64,000 nt of DNA. Origin: Sphaerolaimus hirsutus (taxonomy: Eukaryota; Nematoda; Chromadorea; Monhysterida; Sphaerolaimidae). Shown here one piece after another: positions 46,901 to 59,000 of the stretch. Below the pieces are notes generated by a model, which did not search any database, was not told the DNA's origin, and was given only the letters and a program-made list of their open reading frames with translations. Both the position numbers and the translations under genes were made by a program. How positions within the stretch are numbered: the first letter of the stretch is position 1; each line of letters starts with the position of its first letter. The stretch is from contig OZ038457.1 of NCBI GenBank assembly GCA_964036195.1, positions 3,568,635-3,632,634 of the forward strand, written 5' to 3'.

Positions 46901-49673
46901 CAACTCGAGACCACTATGAAAAAATCACCCCCCGTCGAAATACTCCCACCCCCCCCAGATTGAGTGTAAACAGAACGTATAATACATGACAAATACTGCA
47001 GTTTGTGTTCTGCGTAGTGCAGAACACACGTTAAAACAATGTTGGAATCACGTTAGAACAGTGTTTATACCATCTACGTACTAATATAAGTATACAGGAG
47101 TTGATACATGTCAGTTATTGATGCAATTTTCTACCCCAGCGCACATCACAAACCACGATTTTGTACTAGGATTTCAAAAAAATTTCCTGTGAAACAATAA
47201 CCCCCCCTCGAAATACCCCCCTCGTTTAAACCCCCCCCCCCTCTCGGGAGCACTATGAAACAATCACCTCCCGGGGGGTATTTCGAGGAAATACGGTATA
47301 TGTAATGAGAAAAAAATTTTTTTAATGGGATATGGCAGAGTAAAGTGTTCATGCAGCATATTCATTGTGAAGTGTGCAGTCAGTTGACTTTTCACGCTGC
47401 CAGTTTTTTTTGTGTTGAGCAGCCGGTTTGATTGAAGCTAAATAAAATGTAGTTCCTCTAATGGACGGTACCTATCAATGTATCATGTACCGTGAAATAC
47501 CCCCTAAAAAATCCAGACGCCCAATGAAAGGACCCCCCACCCAAAAAAAAAACTCCACTCACTACCACAAGGTCTTTCCTCAGTCTCGGTTTCACTTGCA
47601 TAACCACCCGTATAAGTCTGCAACTCAATCATACATCTCCGATATCTAGTTTCCACCCCCTTGTCTCCGCACGTGACGGAACACGGAGACCAGGTGCTCC
47701 ATTGTGAGCAGCAGGGATTTTTGGAGCATTCCTGTGTTTCTGACGCTTGCCCTGGGCATTGGCCGGGTATGGAGCAGGTTCTGTGTTTTTGGGGAAGGGG
47801 GTTGGGGGTTTTGGGGTGTATTTACGATGATGAATTTAAAAAATGTTTTTACGTTAATCGTTTGCTTTAATTATCATTGGCACCTTTCTAACGTGAGACA
47901 TAAATGTCTGCGAGTGTCTGCGAGTATCAAGTCTGCCGAGTATATAGAAAGAGTGCAAAATTGCACTTGCCTCAGGCGGGAATCGAACCCGCACCTCTCG
48001 TATAGAACACGAGTGCCCTAACCACTAGACCACAGAGGCGGCTGGGCTCTTCACTATTAGGGGCTGACATGCTGCGTCGGCAATGCCCTTAACACCTCGC
48101 GGCGTTGCGGAGATGTCATCCCTGACATCGTGTTGATGTAGGGGTAAGCAGCGGATGGATATCCGTGCTGTTTTAAAGACCGGTGTTCGGACCACACTCG
48201 GCCAGCCATGTGTGATGGTCAGGCGTCGTCGTATGATCCACGGTCGCGGCACCAGAAAGAGTGCAAAATTGCACTTGCCTCAGGCGGGAATCGAACCCGC
48301 ACCTCTCGTATAGAACACGAGTGCCCTAACCACTAGACCACAGAGGCGGCTGGGCTCTTCACTATTAGGGGCTGACATGCTGCGTCGGCAATGCCCTTAA
48401 CAATATCTACCTAATTTTCAAATCCAAGTATAACAATACTATAGATAAATTTATCCAAAAAACTGTGAATCCAAAAATAAACTTCATATCCCGCACCCAC
48501 CTAGTTCTTTTCTGTTCTCCGCTATCACAAAAAGCGGAGCACTTTCCCCAAACGCTCCAAGGGCTCCAAATCGCGCAAGAGCCCAAATTGCACTCCTCTT
48601 TTTCGCTCCCTTCTCCCTCGCAACCATAATAAGTGGAGCAGAAACGTCTCCGCGTTTTGTAGCCCGGGCCGCAAGTCGTGGAACAATCTGGGGGGCACTC
48701 CCAGACCCTGTAAAGTGCCCTGTAAAATGTCAAATGTCAAGCAAAGTGTCAAAAGTCATGGAAAATGCTATGGAAAATGGCAAACGTACGTTTGCCATTT
48801 TCCAGGGCATTTTACATGACTTTTGACACTTTGCTTGACATTTGACATTTTACAGGGCACTTTACATGACTTTTGACACTTTGCTTGACATTTGACATTT
48901 TACAGGGCACTTTACAGGGTCTGGGAGTGGCACCTGTCCATTGAGTCCATTTGCCCCAAGTGGGACAGGGCCCGTGGGAGCACACGCTTTGCTCTTTGAT
49001 GGGCCCCGAGCAGAGCCCCACGCGACAGGCACGCTCGCGGAATTTGGTGCCTGTTTTTGGGGGTGGGTGTTTTTGAGGGGGGTGTTCTTGAGGGGGGTTT
49101 GTAGGGGGGGGGGGGTTATCAAGGTGGTTTTGTTAGGAGGCTGAAACCTTTACCGTGAAGGACTAGTGTCCAGAAGAGTATTGAGACGGTTATAAGTGGA
49201 TTTATAAGTGACAGGTAAATTTATAAGTGACGAGTATACTTCCAAATGAAAATACTTTTCACTTGACTTAACACTTTAACTTTACTTAGCAGTAATTATC
49301 ACCTGCTTATTTTCCAACCACCGTAACTACCTTTTCGATTTTAAAACTATCCTTTTGAAAAATTCAGTATTTTACACATTTTCCAACTCGATCAAAGTAA
49401 TTCACATAAAACAAAAAAAACACATCACAAACCAGGGCCGCATGTACAAGAACAAGGTGTCCATTCGCTCCAGGGGTCAAACACAAATTGGGTACCACCC
49501 CCATAATTTTGATTTTTTGAATAATTAGGGGGGTCCGGATTAAGTGAACTCCTTGGATATCTCCTCAATACTGAATTCAATTGATTTGATGCATTAGAAG
49601 CGGTGCAAAGCAGCGACACAGTGACCACTGCTAGTAATGTGGAGAATAGCTGATAAGTAGACATTTTGGACAT
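43966..49673 (-). CDS. TSR gene, inverted second copy, exons 1-9 only
   Basis: Exons: 49433-49673 (ATG at 49673), 48934-49050, 48501-48687, 47566-47780, 46437-46691, 45932-46258, 45369-45587, 44530-44933, 43966-44194. Each is exactly as long as its counterpart in the + copy, and all phases are kept. The encoded protein begins [20 protein letters not shown] and carries the signal peptide and the first TSRs through CSKTCGGG. Protein changes are few (for example P to Q and I to T in the signal peptide, N to T in exon 2, [10 protein letters not shown] region changes in exon 8), while introns differ by transposon insertions. Exons 10-13 are missing because the contig ends at 43734. It is a divergent duplicate or the other haplotype of the 33919-43033 gene. 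Confidence 0.88.
46841..47297. repeat. TACCGTATTT poly-G/poly-C MITE in TSR intron 4
   Basis: Left end CCGTATTTCCTCGAAATACC, right end GGTATTTCGAGGAAATACGG, each next to TA. The interior is poly-C/poly-G runs with an AT-rich core that includes a further internal copy. It is absent from the corresponding intron of the + copy (35470-35954). Confidence 0.75.
47969..48039 (-). tRNA. tRNA-Arg(UCU)-like gene, copy 1
   Basis: The reverse complement folds as a 71-nt cloverleaf. The acceptor stem is GCCTCTG/CTGAGGC with one T-T mismatch. The A box is TGGTCTAGTGG and the B box GGTTCGATTCC. The anticodon stem CTCGT/ACGAG closes loop GTTCTAT, so the anticodon is TCT (arginine, AGA). A run of T's for termination is not obvious. 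It may be a tRNA-derived repeat rather than a functional gene. Confidence 0.75.
48277..48347 (-). tRNA. tRNA-Arg(UCU)-like gene, copy 2
   Basis: Identical 71-nt cloverleaf sequence, 308 bp from copy 1. The flanks are also duplicated (from AAGAGTGCAAAATTGCACTT through GGCAATGCCCTTAAC), so the pair is a tandem duplication of a roughly 150-bp tRNA-bearing segment with about 160 bp between. The pair is absent from the + TSR copy. Confidence 0.75.
48688..48933 (-). repeat. TSR intron 2 in the inverted copy, foldback element
   Basis: Same hairpin element as 34620-34815, with GTGCCACTCC at the donor and CCAG as the acceptor. It is 246 bp because a segment of the right arm (TTTTGACACTTTGCTTGACA...) is repeated. 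Splicing still restores the same frame. Confidence 0.85.
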
Positions 49674-50175
49674 CTCTGGGATGCACCTTCTACTTGTACC
49701 TGCCTAGGTGTCGTGAAATAATGACGATAAATTATTTATCAATTTTTTAGTCAGTTACCAATAAATTAGTTATGAAATCTGTTCGAATGTTCGTTCGTTC
49801 GAATGATGGAAGAAATTTCAAGGCGTTTCTTATTTATTGCCAAAAATTTCTCGGCCACTGTGGGCGGTACGTGGGCGTATTGTACAACTTTTTAACTTTT
49901 TCGGCACATCAAAACAACTCATGCAAATCCCGGAGGCATTTTTCGATATGAAAAAAACAGTTTCGCGCGTGATTCTTGGGCGGCTGAGACTTGAAACGTC
50001 ACTGAATCACGAGTAGAGGTGGGAATGGCGCTATTCTTTTGATGATAGAAAAACAACATTTTATTGAAATACTTATTTTTACCTGTATGCTGTATTTCAT
50101 CGAAATTTATTGTTTCATAGCGGCCATTTTGAGGGGTGGGGGGGGGGGGTATTGCGAGGAAATGCGGTAGATTCA

Positions 50176-50381
50176 CAGCAAAAAATAGGTGTGTGATGCG
50201 TCGTGAAGTGTCGTGAAGTGTCTTCATGTCGACACTTCCCGGCGCTGCGAAGCGCTGGATGACACTTGAAGGCACTTCACGAACCATGCAAAGTATGCTG
50301 TAATCACAAAGTGTCTTCATAGGGTTCGCTTCTCGCACATCCAGCCCGCTTCCACACACATCACGAACCTATTTTTTGCTG
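50176..50381. mobile_element. Short hAT-like MITE, GAAGTGTC-word family
   Basis: Ends CAGCAAAAAATAGGT and ACCTATTTTTTGCTG, with interior GTGAAGTGTC/GACACTTC words. The + copy (33105-33115) shows the uninterrupted target TAGATTCAGCAG. The flanking duplication is imperfect (AGATTCA and TGATTCA). Confidence 0.65.
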
Positions 50382-51491
50382 TGATTCAGCAGAACCATTT
50401 GGGGGTATATTCAAGGGGATAATGTGTTTTATTACCGCATTTCCTCGAAATACCCCCCCCCCTCAAAATGGCCACTATGAATAAATAACCCCCTCATAAT
50501 ACCCCCAAATTGAGTGTAAAGAGAACATAAATGACAAAAGCTGCTGTTTGTGTTTTTGATCCGTGCAATCCAGAACACATGTTAAAAACAATGACTAAAT
50601 TAGGTACGTTAGAACAGGGTTTATACCATCCACATAAAAAGTCTTTAACCAAATTTGTCTATCCGTTGTAATGTGAACAACGTTATATGAACAGGTTAGG
50701 TGAGTATAACACAATTTTATACTGTGAAGAGATTCATGCAAGGAATGCAGATTGGGTGAAAGAAGCAAAAAAGACAAAGATCTAAATTTTAAAATAGGTA
50801 AATGGTGCTCAAGACTTTTAAAAGACCTTTTAAATAGAATTATCAGCGGAACTATTCAAGGCAGTGGCGCCAACGCTATTTTATGTTTTTCTATGGCTAT
50901 TCACATCTCACACTTGTTTACACCATGTTCACCTATAAATATCATTTCTGTCGCGCAAATAGAAGTTTTCAAGTGGTGGGCAAAAGTCGATGATCTAATA
51001 AAAATATTGTTGATTCATTCAAATGTTATCGGCCACACTGACGAAAATTAGACGTGTGGATTTTTTATTGCATTTTTAGACCTAACCGTTTATATATACA
51101 TATTTACGTCATTCATCTAATATTTTTACGTTATTCTGGACAGTACTTTATCTATTTTTAGTTGGATTTTATTTAAGCTTGGACGTTTTGACGGGGATAA
51201 AATACAAAATGACACAATCGTAATTTTCAAGTGTTCCGAAATCTCTACTCTAATAATCGAAAAATTGAATGTTCTTTTATGGGCAAATCAATGCCAAAAC
51301 AACTTGATAAATTTTACCTAAAAAACAGGAACATAATTGCGAGGAAGCAATTTCGTGGTTAAAAAAATGTATTTGAAGAAGAAAATAAATTGATCTGCGA
51401 GAAATGTTTTGTCACATGAGTGAACGTTTTCAATTTTTCCGGTAATCGCTGTCACCTATTTTCTACAGCAGACACATTCTAGTGCAGGCAG

Positions 51492-51773
51492 CAGAGTTGT
51501 TAAAATACCGGTATTTTTGGAAAGCGTAAGCGTAAATACACTTTCCAAATTATGGGTATGGATACTAAAAGCGTAAGGTATTTTTAAAATACCTAGGAAA
51601 GCGTAAAAAAGCGTAAGCGTAAATTTTTTTACGCTTTTAGTACCCGGGTATTTCCGCCGGGAAAGCGTAATAGAGCGTACGGATATTTTACGAAAGCGTA
51701 AGCGTAAGCGTAAGTATAAATACCCACTTTCCCAGGTATTTCGGGTAAGCGTAAATACGCTTTCGCAACACTG
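51492..51773. mobile_element. hAT-like MITE, AAAGCGTAAGCG-word family (ortholog of 31471-31743)
   Basis: Begins CAGAGTTGTTAAAATACC and ends TTTCGCAACACTG, with 8-bp duplication GCAGGCAG at 51484-51491 and 51774-51781. Shared with the other copy at the same site, hence older than the duplication. Confidence 0.88.
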
Positions 51774-52411
51774 GCAGGCAGACACTTAATTTTCCCGGCG
51801 CTGAACGAAAATCGTGGCGCTGGCGCTAACAAAACAAAAGTCGCCAGGGCCTGTGGCGCCAGTGCCAGTGATTGGCTAGGCTGGTGCGTCATTTAGAAAA
51901 GCGTCATTACTAATTTTGGCTTAGTTTGAAATCTCACAGTGGTATGTATTTTGATTGGCTGGGCCGGTGCCAGTCCCGGACCCTGTAACGTTTGCCATTT
52001 GCTATTTTGCAGAGTAGGTATTTTGCATTACTTTTGACATTTTCCAGGGCATTTTACAGGGTCTGGGACTACCCCCAGGGCAGCCATGGTGCCAGTGTAA
52101 GGAGAACTCGAATTTATCGGGCAAAGTGCATTTTTTATAATGCGACATGTGTCGGGCTGCCCGATAAAGCCGGGTTGTTCAAATGAACCTGCCCACTCGC
52201 CAGACTTTGGGAAACCGGGACGACCTAATTTTATCATTTGAACTGAAGTGGGTCCATTAAAATCGAGCTTATCATTATGTTGTTGCTGTGATTTGAGTTC
52301 ACATTATCATTGCTTGTTTACCCAGTGTTCAAATGTCTTCTATGTATAAATATATACCTACGTGCGAATGCAAAATCACAAAATGGTGGTTTTCAAAATA
52401 TGATATAGGTA

Positions 52412-52511
52412 CCGTATTTCCTCGAAATACCCCCCCCCCCTCTCGTTTGACCCCCCTCTCGGGACCACTATGAAACAATCACCCCCCGGGGGGTATTTCG
52501 AAGAAATACGG
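52412..52511. repeat. TACCGTATTT poly-G/poly-C MITE, polymorphic
   Basis: A 100-bp element CCGTATTTCCTCGAAATACC ... GAAGAAATACGG between TA dinucleotides. The other copy near 29030 reads GGGGTTAAATGA with one TA and no element. This gives a clean TA target duplication for the whole family. Confidence 0.8.
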
Positions 52512-53047
52512 TAACCCCGGAAAGATTTGATGGACCTAAAAAGTTGTGGATGTAAAAAATGTAGAGAAATGTTTCAGGTGTCTAACAGTGCGGATCAAAC
52601 TTTGGCGCTCCAACATGGTGCTGCCGGGCCAGTGCCAAACTTTAAAATGCGATTTTGAAAATAATACAATAATTTGTGGACTTGTGCACTTATGGATGTG
52701 TTTTCAATTAACCTCCTTCGAAATACTCCCTCAATTCGCTGGGCTCCACATTAAATACCTATTTTACTAGTTTACCAACATGAAATGCTCGACCATTTCG
52801 GTAAACTGTTTTGACAAAACAGTACGAAACACTGTACAGAGTTGTACGGTGCTTCGTACTGTTTTGTCAAACTGTTGGTAAACTAGTGTGTGTGGGGCCA
52901 TTCTGTCAAACCCCAGTCAGTATACTACCTTATATCCTCGAATAATTGAAAATTTTGAATGTCACTTTTTAAAAAACGTTGTCGGTTTGTTAATTTTTTT
53001 AAAACAAACTATTACAAAACATGTTTAAAAAAATCAAACCCACCCAG

Positions 53048-56000
53048 ATGCATAGCAGCGACAGTAGTCGGTCTATCGACAAACATCGCATGTCTACTGG
53101 CGGTTTTGTTGCGACCCTACATGCCGCACACGTCGAATATGATGGCCGAGCAGATGCGCGCGCCCTCTACCGTGTTTGTGATCGATGGAAGGTTTCATAG
53201 ATTGTTAGCATCTGGACATCAGATTGGGAGTGTGAGTTTTTTATTTCTTTTTTTTTTGTGTGTGGAGTGATTTCGGAAATCGATGACGTTTGTTGATACT
53301 GGGGTTGGGAACCGAACCGAACCGAACAGCGGTTCCAAGCATATTTTGTAACCGAGAACCGGAACCGAAGCTCATATCCGAACCGGTACCGAGAAATTCT
53401 ATCGGAACTCAAATCTTTTGGAACCGATAACCGGAGCCAAAAATTTTGTAGTTCCTAATCCAAGCGTCGAATGTTGAGTTGTGGTACATTACAGAGTTGT
53501 TAAAATACCGGTATTTTTGGAAAGCGTAAGCGTAAGCGTAAATACACTTTCCAAATTTTCAGTATGGATACTGAAAGCGTAAGGTATTGTTAAAATACCT
53601 GGGAAAGCGTAAATAAAAGCGTAAGCGTAAAATTTTTTTAAGAGAGGTTTTCTCAGTGAATTCTTTCCAAATCAAGCTCTCAGCGACATTTTTCTGATGT
53701 CAACTTAGTAGTCTGCCTCATATGTTGTTTGGCAATTCATCGGCAGCGACACTTACCGTATTTCTTCTAATAGAAGAGCACCGTTCAATTTTTTGGTCAA
53801 CTTTATTTGCCTGCCGTTCTATGGGAGGTGCCGTTCTATTGGAGGCTGCCGTTCTATTAGAAGAAACACGGTAAGTCATCTTTGTATCTTCCAACTTGGA
53901 GTTACTGCTGTCGACGGCGACAACATCGTCGTCGGAATCCATTTTCAGCCCAAAATTTCTTATCTGAAGCCACGATTTTGCTCGACGACACAGTATTAGC
54001 AAGACACAATTTGTAAATGTGCCACTATTTCCAGCACATTACTGCATGCACGCAGTAATTTTTTGGTATGCAGTTTTGTTCTTTTTTGTGGTTTTATGCT
54101 TTTTCAAAAGTGTAAAACTGAACCGTGTGAAAAGCTTTTTTACGCTTTTAGTACCTGGGTATTTTGGCCGGGAAAGCGTAAAAAAGCGTACGGGTATTTT
54201 ATGAAAGCGTAAGCGTAAGCGTAAGTATAAATACCCATTTACCCGGGTATTTCGGGTAAGCGTAAATACGCTTTCGCAACTCTGGTACATTATTGAACAA
54301 TTTCGCTCATTCAGGTTTATCATTATTTATTGCCAATCATTTGACATGAATTTAACGCATTTTCAATTTTTTTTCTTCAATTCTTTAAAAATCGCACCTC
54401 AATTTTCAGCCCGCACCCCTGTTCCGCAAATTGGAGGCGGCTGAAGTTGAAAATTTGAAGAAGCTTTATTCCAGAAAATCCCAGTCGCCCGCAGCACCGC
54501 CAACAAATGCCGGCGTCAAGAACAAGGAGAAAAAGGGTGCGTCTCAAACTTTCCATGGGTGTCCAATGGGAGTTTCCCAAGCGCAGCAGTTTAAGTGTGG
54601 CGATGTTTGATTGACATAGGCCTAGTAGTCACCTATACCCATTGCTCATCTATACCCGTTTATCATCTATACCTGCTGCTCATCTATGCCCCTAATTGGG
54701 TGAGGGGGACGTAAATGAGCAGATGGTAGGGGATTAGCATGTGTACATGAACAGTCCCGCATAAGTCACGCTTCGTGTATTTACAATATAATGTTTTCCG
54801 GTAACATCTTTTGCATTTTACCTGCCACTTTACAAACTTTATCGCCAATTTTACACTTTTCTTGACACTTTACCGAGTGCGTGCGTGGCTGGCCCCCCGA
54901 CATTTTTTCGTTTTCTCTTTACCACGCAACTATAACCATAAAATCAATCTGCACAGGGAAATCGACCGTGCAAAATGGACCTTCCAAGTGCGATAAGAAG
55001 GAAATGCCTGCGTTTTGTGCTAAGGCAGCGGATAAGCGATTCGAACCGGCCGCTGCTAAATACAATCAATTGGTGAATGAATATGGAGCCTTGAAGGCTC
55101 AGTATGAGACAGTAGGTTGGTAATGTGAATTTGGATTTAAAAGGGCAAATAAGGTATTGAACTGTTGATTGAGACAACGCATTCGGGAAAACTCGAATGG
55201 CTTCAAAGCGTATGAGCACGAGTTTTCAAACTTTTCAATTTTCTACCGAAATTTCAAATGTGTAGGCACTTAAACAAAGTACCAACTTCTTCAAATCAAG
55301 TGCCATTTCTAAATCCACACCCACAGTTTCGGGGGAGCTTTCCGATCGGAAGGCGGAGCTTACCAGCGAGAACGCCATGCTGCGATTGGCTGTCGAACGA
55401 CTCAAGGCCACACTGGTGCAGCTTGAATCAGCCCATGGGGGTGGGTGGCCTTTTGGATTTTTATATTGCTCATCATACATACACGGTTCGGATTAGAGAG
55501 AAATTTTTAGAGAGAGTATTATGAAATTTACATATGCATGTCGGACTATTTCGAGGGGGGGGGGGTTAATTCGAGGTAATACTACTAATTTTATCTACCT
55601 ACTCTTGTCTTGAGTATATATTCCACCAGTTTGTTAACCAAATACTTGCGCGTCAGAAACATTTTTACCACCCCTTCCCAGTTCCCCAGTTCGCTGTACC
55701 CGCCGTCGATCAGCTCGCTGCCGAACAAGCCGAAAACGCACCCGATGCACGTATCGGACGCGGCGAACAAAACGCGCCCGCTGAAAAAGTGCAGAAACAG
55801 AAAGAACCCAAAGATAAGGGTAAAGTTAAAGAGAAAAAAGCTGGTAATAAAGAGAAACAAGCTCCAGCTGCAGAAGCGCCTATTGACATTGGAAGGATCG
55901 ATTTGCGTGTTGGCAGGATTTTGAAGGTGCGCTGATATGGATGCCGTTTTTAAATGTTCTTACTCCGGGAATTAAAATATCTTTGAATTGGAGACCGGGG

Positions 56001-59000
56001 TCTCCAAGATTTTGGCCCTCGCGGGGGCTGGATAGATAGCAAATCGCTCCTCCGGAGGGATAGATAATTAGCTGAAAATTTTTCTGGGGGGGGGCTGGCG
56101 GGGGCACAATATATAGGCTTTTTCAAAGATAAGAAGGCAGAAAGGGGAAAAAATCGCTAATAATCAGTTAAAAGTAGCCAAAGGTAGCTTTAAAATGTCT
56201 CAACATAGGTATATAACCATGCATATAGCCGGAAAGCACGATTTTGAAGGTGAAAAACTATAAAAAGGTGCGAAAATTGGGGCAAAATTTCTCAAAAACC
56301 ACTCCGGATAGATAGATAGCTGAGCGATTTGGGGGGGGGGGTCCTTTGGGGTAGTAGCCAAAAATTTTGCCTCGGGATAGATATATAGCTTAGCGGCCTC
56401 CGGGATAGATAGATAGCTGGCCGATTTGGGGGGGGGGCAGCCCCCCCCCTAGTAGACCCCTGATTGGAGACAATTTTGTAGGCACTGATCATTTTGACTG
56501 GCACTTGAAATGTTTACCTCACATTTTTATAATATTCTAGTTATATATATATATTAAGAGTTGTGTCTAGGGTGTCAAATTTCCGTTTCCGTTTTCCGTT
56601 TCCGCCTTTCTGCAGGAAAATTTTTTACCTTTCCGTTTTCCGTTTTCCGGCAGCCGAAAAAATTTTGCCTTTCCGTTTTCCGTTTTCCGGCAGCCAAAAA
56701 AATTTTACCTTTCCGTTTTCCGTTTTCCTGCAGCTGAAAATTTTTTACGTTTCCGTTTTTCCGGCCCATTTTTCCGTTTTCAGCTGAAAAATTTTTACCT
56801 TTCCGTTTCCGTTTTACCAGGCCATTTTTCCATTTTCTGGCTCAATTTTCAGTTTTCTGGCATTTTTCCATTGTTTTTCCAATCTGTATTTATCTTCAAT
56901 TGGCTCATTCCATGTGTTGTTTTTGTCTCTTGGAGCAGCATTGACAACTGGGATTTCAGGGTCAGTGAAACAAGGTGCTGTGAACCCAATTGGGTCATAT
57001 GCTGACACCAATAATTTATTCAAGTTTCATCTGGTTGGTGTTGTGATGCTGTCAATTTGCAATTTTGGTGTTGATATTGCCAGCATGTCCGTTCGGTGAT
57101 TTTATTTCATGCCCATTATTGCGACAATTTTATTCACCTTTGGACTCCTGTCGTTTTCTGCTATTTCATTCATGACTGATCTGGAGTTTGACAGCCATTC
57201 CCTCATGTTCATAGAACATTGGTTAAAAAAAGCTTTGACTTTGTAATATAGTTCTAAAGCTTCAACTTCATTTGTGACACTCATGATGAAGTTATCGACG
57301 TAAATGTTGTTTATTATCATTGCCAACTGGTTTCTTTCCCCTTCATTTTCTTCATATTCATTCATGTTGTTTATTGTCACATTTAAATGGTATTTTATGA
57401 CTGCTCCCAAAATTGCTGGGCTGCAGACAAGTCCAAACAGTACGCGTTTAAAACAAAGTACTATTAAGTTATTTTCAGTTACTGGTTTTGAGGCATCTTT
57501 CAGCCAGAAAAATCGTGTGTAGTCTCTAGCTTGGTCATGCAATCCTATTTGCAAAAATGCCTTTTCAATATTGGCAATTAATGCTAGATTGCCTGCCCTG
57601 AACCTCAGGAGTAGGCCCAGTGCTAATGGTGTTGTAATTGCTCCTCTAAAAAGGCACTCGTTGAAACTGGGCTTACCTGCCGACCCATCGTACACGATTC
57701 TGCATGATGTCGATTTGCCCAGCGTGATTACTGGCTGGTGTGGCAGGTAATGAATCCCCTTGTTGTCTGTTTTGTCATCACAGATCTCAATTATTCCCTT
57801 TTCTTGTTGGTCATCCAAAACTTTCCAGTATTGTTCGAATAAGTTTGGATCTTTGTTGAATCTTCTTATCAGTGATTTAAACCGCACCAAGGCTTCTGCT
57901 TTTCCCATGGGCAGGTCACTGATACTCTCTTTATACGGCCAGTCAATATAGTATTGTTTGTTGTTGTTGAATTTTATGCTATTTATTATCATCTCCTCTG
58001 CAATGTTGTCATCAATTGCATAGGGGTCATCAGTGATTCCCACTGCTTCTAGACTGTGAAATTGTCATTGTGTTTCCTTTCCTATGGCCACTATGGCTAC
58101 TTTTTGATGATTTTTTGTTGGTTCAGTTAAGCTTGAACTACAAGTGAAGTTACAGGCATCATCCATAGTTGCAGAATGTACAGCTACCACAATCAAAGCC
58201 AAACAGGCAAACCTGCATGCAGGTTTTCCTTCTGCAAATTTGTCTATTACCGTGCTGATTTCACTTTATTTTTTTCCGTTTCCGTGCAAATTTTGCTTTC
58301 AGTTTTCCGTTTTCCGGCATTTCATTTTTCCGTTTTCCGTTTTCCGGCCGACAATTTTTTTTTACCTTTCCGTTTTCCATTTTCTGCTGAGTGAAATTTT
58401 TTTACCTTTCCGTTTTCCGTTTTCCGGCAGAAATTTTTTTTTTACCTTTCTGTTTTCCGTTTTCCGTAAAGTGAAAAATTTTTACCTTTCCGTTTTCCGT
58501 AAAAAAAATTTTTTGACACCCTAGTTGTGTCCCCACCCGAGCTATTTGACCACCCATTTTTGATGTATTTACCCAGCCACAAATGCCCCAAAAACTATGG
58601 AATTTTTAACCTCCGCACGCGAATTGCAACGACCCAGTATCACATAAACTTTCACGACTCATTGTTATATATTTTCGCATTCACAAAATCTGCGTTCGAA
58701 AACGGCGTCGAAAATCTCGAATGGCGTCGAGTAGGTATCTTGTTAGATTTTTTGGACACTGCAACTACGATAAAACAATGATTGTGCAACGCGAAAAAAA
58801 TTCCAAAAACCAGACATACCGTATTTCGTCGAAATACCCCCCTTGAATTAAACCTCCCTCGAAATACCCCCGGGTGTTTTTGAGCTGGGGAAAAAATACC
58901 CCCCTCGAAATACCCCCGTCTGGAAATATGTACATGATGTATGCAATGTACATGATGTATATGTTGCTCGCAGTTTGCATCGCAACTACACGTAGTTTGT

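Larger units (their letters stand above)
49674..53047. other. Inverted copy of the TSR 5' flank, ending at the junction with MARS intron 9
   Basis: From 49674 to about 52945 the sequence is the inverted counterpart of 28740-33918, with insertions and deletions of MITEs. At about 52945 it switches, inside a CCTCGAATAA repeat, to MARS intron 9 (compare 14395 onward). No recognised gene. It also holds a foldback repeat (51963-52075) and the MITEs listed separately. Confidence 0.65.

Noticed and set aside
50752-51051. 99-codon frame MGERSKKDKD...
   Set aside because: The matching frame is not kept in the other copy (32556-32738 differs and is interrupted by a MITE), and no family resemblance was seen.
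57304-57522. Plus-strand open frames within 57304-57951
   Set aside because: They are antisense shadows of the BEL/Pao reverse-transcriptase fragment.
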